From Robiginitomaculum sp. (GTDB lineage: Bacteria; Pseudomonadota; Alphaproteobacteria; Caulobacterales; Maricaulaceae): DNA of 6,862 nt. Position numbers and translations under genes: made by a program. Position 1 is the first letter of the stretch. Every line of letters starts with the position of its first letter. The stretch is taken from contig NVVO01000012.1 of NCBI GenBank assembly GCA_002733385.1, positions 31,475-38,336 on the forward strand. The letters run 5' to 3'. The notes below the pieces were generated by a model. That model was not told the origin of the DNA and ran no database searches. It worked only from the letters and a program-made list of their open reading frames with translations. Of this stretch, positions 1 to 5,890 are shown one piece after another.

Positions 1-207
1 GTTGAATTGGCGCTGGTTGCCGCCGGCTTGCTGGTGCTGGACACGGCCAAAAAACAAGATGGTAAATTCGCGCCATGGGCCGGGTGGATATTGGTGATTG
101 GCGGAATTGCAGGCCTATTGTGCACATCATATTTTTCATTGAAATATATGGGACAAGGTGCATTTGATATTGCGGCACTCGCTCAAGGGCTAGCATGGCC
201 AGTTTAA
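1..207 (+). CDS. 3' part of a small hypothetical inner-membrane protein
   Basis: The frame is open from the first base to the TAA at 205-207 (68 codons), so the gene probably begins upstream of the window. A TTG at position 7 could be a start, but no ribosome-binding site can be judged here. The visible protein has a hydrophobic stretch at the left edge (LALVAAGLLVL), a short charged loop (KKQDGK), and a clear membrane segment at about residues 28-46 (WILVIGGIAGLLCTSYF), then a short tail ending AWPV. This suggests two membrane passes. I do not recognise the family. It lies 77 bp upstream of a metal transporter on the same strand and could belong to the same metal-resistance locus, but nothing in the residues shows metal binding apart from one cysteine. 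It is probably a real coding end; the function is unknown. Confidence 0.5.
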   Translation, partial: VELALVAAGLLVLDTAKKQDGKFAPWAGWILVIGGIAGLLCTSYFSLKYMGQGAFDIAALAQGLAWPV

Positions 208-270
208 GGAAATTGCGCTGATCTCTACTGCGCAGGTAGCAACAAACTAAACCAAATATAAAACAAAATC

Positions 271-276
271 AGGGGA
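271..276 (+). promoter_or_regulatory. Shine-Dalgarno site that decides the CDF start
   Basis: AGGGGA at 271-276 lies 8 nt before the ATG at 285 but only 2 nt before the GTG at 279, which gives the longest open frame. The spacing favours ATG 285. The 208-270 leader is A-rich and has a TATAAA at 257-262, but no matching -35 box is visible, so I do not call a promoter. Confidence 0.65.
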
Positions 277-284
277 CGGTGCAT

Positions 285-1226
285 ATGCAAGACCATTCAA
301 ACCACGCGGCGAAACAATCTGGCCATACATCTGGCAGCGGTAGTTTTCACGGCATCAAAGCGGATGCGCGTATTCTTATCATCACTGGCTGGCTGACGGG
401 CATATATTTCATTATCGAGCTTGGGCTGGGTTTTTACTCCCAGTCCGTGGCCGTGATCTCGGATGCGTTTCACACATTTTCTGCGGTCGGCGGTATATTA
501 ATCGCTTTTGTAGCCAACCGCATATCCAGCAAGGCGGCCAATATGGCGGCGACCTACGGCTTTAAACGGGCCGAAATTATCGGCGCACTTCTCAACGGGG
601 TGTTCTTGTTGCTGATGGCAATTTATGTGCTTTACATGGGCTATATGCGTCTCGGCAAAGAGTTTGAGCTGCCGACAAATATTATGTTCCTGGCCGCATT
701 TGGCGGGCTGATCACCGAAGCGATTTCGTTTAAGCTGATTTACCAAAGCCAGAAAACCAATATGAATATGAAGGGCGCTTATTGGCACATCATGCAAACC
801 TTTATCGGTTCGATCCTGATCATCATCGCCGCCGTGGTTATCAAGCTCACCGGATATACCCCCATAGATGCAATTCTCGGCATGGCATTTGGTTTGGTGT
901 TGTTCTGGGCCAGTTATAAAATCATCAAGGATGCACTGGATATTTTCATGCAGACTGTACCCGAGGATGTGGATATAGAAAAAACCAAAACCGCGCTTTT
1001 GGGTATAAAGGGCGTCAAAAGCATCATGCATATTCACGCTTGGGTACTCACATCCAACCAGAATATTTTCTCGGCCCATATTCAAATCGAAGACCAAAAA
1101 AATGCGCAAGATATTTTGCGAGAAGCCGAGGATTTACTCAAAGAACAGTACGGCTTTTACTTCTCGACCTTGCAATTGGAGCTGGAACACCGCGATATGG
1201 GGGCGGAGGATATAAATACGAGTTAA
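285..1226 (+). CDS. Cation diffusion facilitator (CDF) family metal transporter, atypical metal site
   Basis: This 313-residue protein is of the CzcD/ZitB-like CDF type, which exports divalent metals from the cytoplasm by proton antiport. Visible are a histidine-containing N-terminus (H4, H7, H14, H22), six hydrophobic segments between about residues 28 and 212, the family block YGFKRAEIIGALLNG (91-105), and a C-terminal ferredoxin-like cytoplasmic domain (about 224-302) with the typical HIHAWVLTS and STLQLELE stretches. CDF proteins normally bind metal with HxxxD or DxxxD in helices 2 and 5. Here helix 2 reads H63-T-F-S-A67 and helix 5 reads H168-I-M-Q-T172, so both aspartates are replaced while both histidines remain. 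Substrate specificity therefore cannot be assumed to be zinc. Length and start are normal for the family. The gene ends 12 bp before the MerR-type promoter, so it is probably expressed separately from the genes downstream. Confidence 0.9.
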   Translation: MQDHSNHAAKQSGHTSGSGSFHGIKADARILIITGWLTGIYFIIELGLGFYSQSVAVISDAFHTFSAVGGILIAFVANRISSKAANMAATYGFKRAEIIGALLNGVFLLLMAIYVLYMGYMRLGKEFELPTNIMFLAAFGGLITEAISFKLIYQSQKTNMNMKGAYWHIMQTFIGSILIIIAAVVIKLTGYTPIDAILGMAFGLVLFWASYKIIKDALDIFMQTVPEDVDIEKTKTALLGIKGVKSIMHIHAWVLTSNQNIFSAHIQIEDQKNAQDILREAEDLLKEQYGFYFSTLQLELEHRDMGAEDINTS

Positions 1227-1238
1227 GTTAAAAAACCC

Positions 1239-1270
1239 TTGACTCTGGACTATAGTCCATACCCTAAAAA
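1239..1270 (+). promoter_or_regulatory. MerR-type promoter/operator with perfect 14-bp dyad
   Basis: TTGACT (1239-1244) is a good -35 box and TAAAAA (1265-1270) a moderate -10 box, separated by 20 bp. This overlong spacer is typical of promoters activated by MerR-family sensors, which untwist the DNA when metal binds. The spacer holds TGGACTATAGTCCA (1246-1259), a perfect palindrome centred 8 bp after the -35 box. From memory, the layout and left half closely resemble the E. coli zntA promoter (TTGACTCTGGAG start, 20-bp spacer). It should control the sensor gene itself plus the ATPase and channel genes downstream. A 19-bp spacer with CTAAAA is an alternative -10 assignment. Confidence 0.8.
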
Positions 1271-1298
1271 GGCACGAAACCGCGAAAGGAACTGCAAA

Positions 1299-1715
1299 AT
1301 GGCAGCTATGGCAATCGGGCAATTGGCCCGCGCAGGCAATGTCAATATTGACACCGTGCGTTATTATGAACGCAAGAACCTGCTGTTGCCAGACGCCCGC
1401 ACACAATCTGGCTATCGGCAATATTCCGGGGACAGTGTGCGTCGATTAAGATTTATCCGCAAAGCCCAGGGCCTTGGTTTTAGTCTGAAAGAAATCGGTA
1501 AAATGCTGGATATTAGCACGAATACAGATGCTGAATGCGGCAATATCAAACAATATGCCGAGAAAAAAATCACCGATATTCAAGCCAGGATTTCAGACTT
1601 GGAAAAAATTTGCGGCGGTCTAAAGCAAATTGCAAAAGCCTGCCCCGGCGGTGATAGCCCGCTGGAAAATTGCACAATACTGGAACATTTTTATAAAAAT
1701 GAGGCGAGCCAATAG
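1299..1715 (+). CDS. MerR-family heavy-metal-responsive transcriptional regulator
   Basis: This 138-residue protein is a MerR-family metal sensor. Residues 4-40 form the winged helix-turn-helix (IGQLARAGNVNIDTVRYYER, then a GYRQY wing). Residues 45-70 match the conserved FIRKAQGLGFSLKEI region. About 80-113 is the long dimerisation helix, and the metal loop runs from C115 to C125 (CPGG...ENC). C80 lies exactly 35 residues before C115, the same spacing as C82-C117 in Tn501 MerR. In CueR that position is serine (S77), and cysteine there is typical of sensors of divalent ions (Zn, Cd, Pb, Hg). I chose ATG 1299 because GAAAGGA (1284-1290) is 8 nt upstream; the frame extends back to a TTG at 1239, but that is the -35 box. 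The copper-type ATPase starts 23 bp downstream. The protein probably regulates its own promoter at 1239-1270. Cu(I) versus divalent specificity is unresolved. Confidence 0.9.
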   Translation: MAAMAIGQLARAGNVNIDTVRYYERKNLLLPDARTQSGYRQYSGDSVRRLRFIRKAQGLGFSLKEIGKMLDISTNTDAECGNIKQYAEKKITDIQARISDLEKICGGLKQIAKACPGGDSPLENCTILEHFYKNEASQ

Positions 1716-1738
1716 CGGCCCCGACTAAAGGAAATGAC

Positions 1739-4105
1739 ATGAGCAAGCACACAGAAAAAAGTGAATATGATAAAGTACCTGAAGGCTTTGACGGCACGGT
1801 ATTCACATGCCCTATGCACCCGGAAGTGCGCGATACCGAAGAAAGCAATTGCCCCATATGCGGCATGTTTCTCAAAGCGGAAACTGATGATGAAGATACG
1901 GACGGCGAACACGATTGTTGCGCGTCTAACCCGGAAGCCGAAAACGCACCGCCGGGGAAATATGATCTGGTGCCGCCGGGATATTCGGGCACAATTTATG
2001 TCTGCCCCATGCATCCCGAAGTCCGCGACATCAGGGCATCATCCTGTCCCATATGCGGTATGGGCATCGAGCCGGCAGGTGTTGTCACCGGCGAAGCTGA
2101 CACCACCGAGCTTGACGATTTTACCAAGCGGTTTTGGATCGGGCTTATATTGACCATCCCGGTTGTCATCTTGGCTATGGGGCCATTTGTCGGCATTCCA
2201 GTGAACGATTTTATTCCTAAACGTATCACAGTCTGGATAGAGCTTGTGCTGGCCACGCCCGTGATATTATGGAGCGGTTGGCCGTTCTTCACGCGCGGCT
2301 GGGCATCGGTCAAAACCCGTAATCTTAATATGTTTACCCTAATCGCTATGGGGGTTGGAGCCGCGTGGGCTTATTCGGTTGTCGCCACCATTATCCCGGA
2401 TATATTCCCGGACGCTTTCAGGAAAGACGGCATTGTCGAAATTTATTTCGAAGCCGCCGCCGTCATCGTCACGCTTGTTCTGCTCGGCCAAGTACTTGAA
2501 CTGCGCGCCCGCGAGCAAACCGGCGGCGCCATTCGGGCATTGCTTGACCTTGCCCCGAAAATGGCCCGCATTGTCCGAGAGGACGGCGAGGAAGAAGAAA
2601 TCCCGTTAGAAGACGTGCAGGTCGGAGATCATCTGCGTGTCCGCCCCGGCGATAAAGTCCCCGTGGACGGTGCCGTATTCGAAGGCCGTTCCAGTGTGGA
2701 CGAAAGCATGTTAACCGGAGAGCCGCTCCCCATTGAAAAAACCAAAGGTGATGACCTTACCGGCGGCACCATTAACGGCACCGGCAGCTTCATCATGCAA
2801 GCCAAGCGGGTCGGAGGTGATACAACCTTATCACAAATCGTCAACATGGTCGCAGAAGCCCAGAGATCCCGTGCGCCGATCCAAAAATTGGTGGACCAAA
2901 TTTCGGGATATTTCGTGCCTGCCGTTATCCTCATCGCCATAACCGCCTTTATTGTCTGGTCGATTTGGGGGCCGGATCCAGCTATGGCCTATGCGTTAAT
3001 TTCGGCTGTATCCGTGCTGATTATCGCTTGCCCCTGCGCCCTCGGCTTGGCCACGCCTATGTCGATCATGGTGGCTACAGGCAAGGGAGCCATGGCGGGC
3101 GTTCTGGTTAAAAATGCTGAAAGCCTGGAGAATTTCGCCAAGGTGGACACGCTAATTGTTGATAAAACCGGAACCTTGACAATGGGCAAACCAGCGCTAA
3201 CGGATGTGCTGCCCGTGGACGGTATGGACGAAAAGCAGTTTCTTGCCCTGACCGCATCGTTGGAAAAAGGCAGTGAACACCCCCTGGCCGAAGCCATTGT
3301 GCGCGGGGTTGAAGAACGCGGCATAAAACTGTCCAAAACCAAAGACTTTGAAGCCGTCACCGGCAAAGGTGTCCAAGGCATTGTTTCAGGTAAAATGGTG
3401 GCTATCGGCAATGCTCGTATGATGGCTGATCTCGGCCTTGATCGGGACAGCCTCATCAGCGAAGCAGAAGCCATGCGCAAGCAAGGTAAAACCGCCATGT
3501 TTGTGGCCATAGAAAACAAACTCGCCGGGTTAGTTGGTGTATCTGATCCAATCAAAGACACCGCCCAACAAGCCATTGACGCCCTGCACAAGGCCGGGCT
3601 TAAAATCATCATGGCCACAGGTGATAACGCGACCACTGCTCAGGCTGTAGCGGATAAGCTCGGTATCGACGAAGTGCGAGCCGACATGTTGCCGGAACAT
3701 AAATCCGCCCTTGTCAAGGAGCTACAGGCGGCTGGTGCGATAGTTGCCATGGCCGGGGACGGGGTTAATGACGCCCCTGCCCTGGCTCAGGCAAATGTCG
3801 GGATTGCCATGGGTACGGGTGCAGATGTGGCAGTTGAGAGCGCCGGGTTTACTTTGCTACGCGGCGATCTGCGCGGTATCGTGCGGGCGCGAAAACTGTC
3901 CAAGGCCACTATGGGCAATATTCGCCAAAACCTGTTCTTTGCTTTCATTTACAACGCGGTTGGTGTACCCATTGCCGCAGGGGTTTTGTACCCGGCGCTG
4001 GGTTTGTTGCTATCGCCGATCATCGCCGCTGCCGCCATGAGCCTGTCGTCGTTTTCGGTGATTATGAATGCGCTAAGGCTTAAAGGTTTGAAATTGAATG
4101 ATTAG
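1739..4105 (+). CDS. copA: P1B-1 type Cu(I)/Ag(I)-translocating ATPase with two N-terminal HMBD domains
   Basis: This 788-residue inner-membrane pump expels Cu(I), and probably Ag(I), using ATP. The N-terminus lacks the usual GMxCxxC domains and instead carries two heavy-metal-binding domains (HMBD type, CPMHPEV...CPICGM) with cysteines at C24/C38/C41 and C89/C103/C106, 65 residues apart. The core has every P-type ATPase motif: actuator TGE (326-328), metal-site CPC (431-433), phosphorylation DKTGT (475-479), nucleotide-domain HP (514-515) and hinge GDGVND (673-678). The last two helices carry the copper signature: Y738-N739 with P744, and M767-S-L-S-S with N777. About eight membrane helices are present. 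A good Shine-Dalgarno (AAAGGA, 1727-1732) precedes ATG 1739 by 6 nt. It follows the MerR gene by 23 bp, is probably induced by it, and is followed after 17 bp by a channel gene. The copA symbol rests on class signatures, not on a database match. Confidence 0.95.
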   Translation: MSKHTEKSEYDKVPEGFDGTVFTCPMHPEVRDTEESNCPICGMFLKAETDDEDTDGEHDCCASNPEAENAPPGKYDLVPPGYSGTIYVCPMHPEVRDIRASSCPICGMGIEPAGVVTGEADTTELDDFTKRFWIGLILTIPVVILAMGPFVGIPVNDFIPKRITVWIELVLATPVILWSGWPFFTRGWASVKTRNLNMFTLIAMGVGAAWAYSVVATIIPDIFPDAFRKDGIVEIYFEAAAVIVTLVLLGQVLELRAREQTGGAIRALLDLAPKMARIVREDGEEEEIPLEDVQVGDHLRVRPGDKVPVDGAVFEGRSSVDESMLTGEPLPIEKTKGDDLTGGTINGTGSFIMQAKRVGGDTTLSQIVNMVAEAQRSRAPIQKLVDQISGYFVPAVILIAITAFIVWSIWGPDPAMAYALISAVSVLIIACPCALGLATPMSIMVATGKGAMAGVLVKNAESLENFAKVDTLIVDKTGTLTMGKPALTDVLPVDGMDEKQFLALTASLEKGSEHPLAEAIVRGVEERGIKLSKTKDFEAVTGKGVQGIVSGKMVAIGNARMMADLGLDRDSLISEAEAMRKQGKTAMFVAIENKLAGLVGVSDPIKDTAQQAIDALHKAGLKIIMATGDNATTAQAVADKLGIDEVRADMLPEHKSALVKELQAAGAIVAMAGDGVNDAPALAQANVGIAMGTGADVAVESAGFTLLRGDLRGIVRARKLSKATMGNIRQNLFFAFIYNAVGVPIAAGVLYPALGLLLSPIIAAAAMSLSSFSVIMNALRLKGLKLND

Positions 4106-4122
4106 AACTTGGGAAACCAAAT

Positions 4123-4536
4123 ATGATTTTGCAAATATTTATCGGCATGACATTGGTAGGTCTCACGGTATTTATTCAGGTGGTTTTTATTCAACTGGCC
4201 TTTAACCGGATTAAAAACCACCCGCCAGAACATTTGCAGGGCGGCGGTATTCTGGCACCCGTAATGCTCATGACCGGGGCGACCATGTGGCTATTTTTGG
4301 CCTTGTGCATTGCTGTACTGATATGGGCAATAGTGTTCTTGGTCTTGGGTATATTTTCTACATTTTCCCAAGCCCTGTATTTTTCGGTCATCGCATTTAC
4401 CACGCTCGGGTTTGGCGATGTTCTCCTGCCGCAAAACTGGCAACTACTTTCCGGATTTTCAGCCGCCAACGGCCTGTTATTATTCGGCCTCAACACAGGT
4501 TTTTTGATCGAGTCCATCCGCAAGATTTGTGAATAA
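4123..4536 (+). CDS. Small potassium-channel-like protein (Ion_trans_2 type pore)
   Basis: This 137-residue membrane protein has a potassium-channel pore. Hydrophobic segments lie at about residues 2-25, 46-78 and 108-128. Between the last two is a pore loop ending in TTLGFGDV (93-100), the TxGYGD-type selectivity filter with Phe in place of Tyr, as is common in bacterial channels. Only one pore loop is present, so four subunits would be needed per channel. There is no cytoplasmic RCK/TrkA_N regulatory domain and no charged voltage-sensor helix. GGGA (4111-4114) lies 8 nt before the ATG, and the gene begins 17 bp after the copper ATPase stop, so it is very likely the last gene of the metal-induced operon. 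It could balance charge during copper export, or simply be a passenger; the sequence does not decide. Ion selectivity is inferred from the filter alone. Confidence 0.8.
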   Translation: MILQIFIGMTLVGLTVFIQVVFIQLAFNRIKNHPPEHLQGGGILAPVMLMTGATMWLFLALCIAVLIWAIVFLVLGIFSTFSQALYFSVIAFTTLGFGDVLLPQNWQLLSGFSAANGLLLFGLNTGFLIESIRKICE

Positions 4537-4593
4537 ACTATACCCAGAACACCTAAAACCCGGGCCTTTGGAATTGTTTTACCCTCATCCTCA

Positions 4594-4780
4594 TTTCCCC
4601 TCACCTTGTTCCTCTCCCCAAGGAGAGGAGACGATGTCTTGACTATCTTGTTTGTTGAGGGTTCAGTAATTTCCTATATTTTCTTTGCAGGTGTCCCAGT
4701 ATGTTTAGAACTTATACCCAAACAAAGATAATTGTAGCGTGGTCTCCTCTCCTTGGGGAGAGGAACAAGGTGAGGGGAAA
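4594..4780. repeat. 187-bp element bounded by perfect 39-bp inverted repeats
   Basis: Bases 4594-4632 and 4742-4780 are exact reverse complements over 39 bp (TTTCCCCTCACC... against ...GGTGAGGGGAAA). A second, gapped pairing lies further in (4644-4654 with 4719-4730, 11 of 12 with one extra base), so the whole element can fold back on itself. Each outer arm also contains its own hairpin: CCTCTCC (4611-4617) with GGAGAGG (4622-4628) around CCAA, and the mirror image at about 4746-4763. No open frame inside resembles a transposase and no target duplication is obvious. It lies about 60 bp after the channel gene stop and may act as a transcript end or stabiliser. It resembles the CTCTCCCC/GGGGAGAG repeats scattered through many proteobacterial genomes. 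Confidence 0.85.
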
Positions 4781-4810
4781 ACAAGTCCAAAAAACCTGAA
4801 CCTATACAAT

Positions 4811-4885
4811 ACATTGTTGAATGGGGCATTGTTGAATGGGACATTGTTGAATGGGACATTGTTGAATGGGACATTGTTGAATGGG
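4811..4885 (+). repeat. Tandem repeat, five copies of a 15-bp unit
   Basis: The unit ACATTGTTGAATGGG is repeated five times without gaps; only the second copy differs (its first base is G). Because 15 is a multiple of three, all frames stay open through the array. In the frame of position 4813 it reads as repeated IVEWD, in another as TLLNG. No start codon and ribosome-binding site support translation. The near-identity of the copies suggests recent expansion. The array begins 31 bp after the 39-bp inverted-repeat element. Confidence 0.95.
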
Positions 4886-5434
4886 CAAAATATTGGTACC
4901 CGGTGCAGGCCCGCCTTGATTGATATTACGGCACCTATTGGGCGGTTGTTTGCCAAAAAACAATGTGGATGCAGGTCAACGTCCATGATTACGGCGGGTT
5001 TACCAGCCCGTAAGCATCTGATTTTATTTAGGTTTTAATTTTGTCTAACAATCTAATCCACGATAAAGTTATCTGGCCTATATTGGTCTTGTTCTTTCGC
5101 TCAAGGACAAGCAAGCGCGTTAATTTGTTGGAGTGAGGGACGGTGTCGGACTGAGGCTTGGTTATAACACACCAGGTGACCCGGGTCCCGGTGCGTGAGC
5201 TGGACGTTGCTGCGATGATCTTTGATTATCAATACTGCTTCGATAAAATCGGCCGTACCGCATAAACACCGCCGTGTGGCTTTGCCCTCACGAAACATTT
5301 TTGCATGCTTTCCCTGGTATTTCCAGTGGCGGCAAACCACACGGGCTGTCCACTAGGGCAAGCACAAGACAACTCCACCGCTTTTTGCAAGCGGGCCAAA
5401 GCGCCTGAAAGAAAGCTAATGCAGGAAAGGTACT
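4886..5434. other. Intergenic stretch without a convincing gene; several hairpins
   Basis: No open frame here has both a plausible start and protein-like content. In the frame continuing from the tandem repeat, a short stretch reads AKYWYPVQARLD, a TGA stop, then YYGTYWAVV through HDYGGFTSP and TAA (5011-5013). This could be a decayed gene end but matches nothing I know. Between about 5110 and 5400 there are many local inverted repeats: CACC/GGTG with GG/CC and ACCC/GGGT pairs (5170-5193), TTGATTATCAA (5222-5232), CGAT/ATCG (5241-5251), the larger hairpin listed separately, and CCGCTT/AAGCGG (5378-5394). A structured RNA or long leader of the next gene is possible. TATAAC at 5163-5168 resembles a -10 box but has no clear -35 partner. 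Confidence 0.4.
5272..5344 (+). other. Large imperfect hairpin upstream of the 125-residue gene
   Basis: CCGTGTGG (5272-5279) pairs with CCACACGG (5337-5344), and after a single bulged C, TTTGCC (5281-5286) pairs with GGCAAA (5331-5336). This gives a 14-bp stem. A smaller hairpin, CTGG-TATTT-CCAG (5314-5326), sits in the loop. It is too strong for routine chance and lies about 90 bp before a start codon, so it may be part of a structured leader or a small RNA. No known RNA family was recognised and no terminator U-run follows. Confidence 0.4.
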
Positions 5435-5812
5435 ATGCCAAGACAGCGAATCGACATCACCACTGATGAAAAACTGAAACGGACAAAATTGGCTATGGAA
5501 CAATTAAAGCTGGAACAGGCCCGTCGTGATTGGGAACAGGCAATAACCCCGCGTCTGCCGGGCATGAGCAAATATGAATTTCAGGGTCAAAAAATCTATA
5601 AGCAGATGGTTCAAAAACTAGACAATGTCCGTTTCATGACCATGCTGTTTGAGTTGTCTGAACTCACCGCACAAAAAGAAAAACAAATGGTCGAGGTGGA
5701 AATCTCCGCCCTTCGCACGGTAGAAATGACTGATATTTGGATTGAAAAACACAAGCCAGAAGATACACCCGAAACCCAGCTTATACCGGAGCTCAAACCA
5801 GATGCGCATTGA
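5435..5812 (+). CDS. Hypothetical protein, 125 residues, charged and largely helical
   Basis: I do not recognise this protein. It starts at ATG 5435, with AGGAAAGG (5423-5430) just upstream, and ends at TGA 5810-5812. Residues 11-36 are a lysine/glutamate-rich stretch likely to be a helix or short coiled coil (KLKRTKLAMEQLKLEQARRD). Residues 55-98 form a second helical region with hydrophobic spacing (FMTMLFELSELTAQKEKQMVEVEIS). The C-terminus (105-125) is proline-rich, charged and probably disordered. There are no cysteines, no signal peptide and no membrane segment, so it is probably a soluble cytoplasmic protein. The clean ribosome-binding site and the biased composition argue that the gene is real. 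Its neighbours, a structured intergenic region before and an inverted repeat then a mobile element after, give no clue to its role. Confidence 0.7.
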   Translation: MPRQRIDITTDEKLKRTKLAMEQLKLEQARRDWEQAITPRLPGMSKYEFQGQKIYKQMVQKLDNVRFMTMLFELSELTAQKEKQMVEVEISALRTVEMTDIWIEKHKPEDTPETQLIPELKPDAH

Positions 5813-5817
5813 GGATA

Positions 5818-5849
5818 TCAAGTCCAAGTATAACGGCGTTTGGACTTGA
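5818..5849 (+). terminator. Perfect 10-bp inverted repeat, possible terminator or operator
   Basis: TCAAGTCCAA (5818-5827) and TTGGACTTGA (5840-5849) pair perfectly around a 12-nt loop, 5 bp after the stop of the 125-residue gene. The position suits a transcription terminator, but the bases after it (ATAATTACACC) are not a U-run and the stem is not GC-rich, so termination may be weak. Since the next gene was probably once only about 45 bp further on, the repeat could instead be an operator for it. Confidence 0.45.
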
Positions 5850-5880
5850 ATAATTACACCGTAGAAGATAGTGCATGTGA

Positions 5881-5886
5881 AAGAGG
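5881..5886 (+). promoter_or_regulatory. Stranded Shine-Dalgarno site of the serine dehydratase gene
   Basis: AAGAGG at 5881-5886 is followed by TTCTTA and then the mobile element. If the element and one TA are removed, the sequence reads AAGAGG-TTCTTA-ATG, a 6-nt spacing to the serine dehydratase start codon. This is ideal for initiation and suggests the original ribosome-binding site, now 271 nt away from the ATG along the strand. Confidence 0.6.
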
Positions 5887-5890
5887 TTCT

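Noticed and set aside
228..262. Promoter for the CDF gene (TATAAA at 257-262)
   Set aside because: No -35 box at a suitable distance, and the leader is simply A-rich; evidence is too weak to annotate.
498..1109. 203-codon open frame on the - strand opposite the CDF gene
   Set aside because: It is a shadow of the CDF coding frame: histidine-rich, low-complexity composition, no ribosome-binding site and no recognisable motif.
1239..1298. N-terminal extension of the MerR regulator starting at TTG 1239
   Set aside because: The TTG is the -35 box of the MerR-type promoter, the extra 20 residues are not family-like, and ATG 1299 has a well-placed ribosome-binding site and gives the normal N-terminus.
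2989..3636. 215-codon open frame on the - strand opposite the ATPase gene
   Set aside because: Alanine-, serine- and proline-rich shadow of an obvious gene; no independent support.
4811..4885. CRISPR array
   Set aside because: The units are 15 bp and directly adjacent with no spacers, and no cas genes are present.
4739..5038. 99-codon + frame running out of the inverted-repeat arm through the tandem repeat
   Set aside because: It begins inside a repeat element without a ribosome-binding site, and its content is mostly repeat translation (LLNGT).
5101..5340. 79-codon open frame on the - strand in the hairpin-rich region
   Set aside because: No ribosome-binding site and no family resemblance; openness over this length is unremarkable, and the inverted repeats better explain the sequence.
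5386..5412. Similarity to the 5' part of E. coli 6S RNA (GCAAGCGGGCCA, then CCTGA at the same spacing, from memory)
   Set aside because: The match is short, the rest of the roughly 180-nt RNA would overlap the 125-residue gene, and no complementary 3' closing strand was found. A covariance-model search would settle it.
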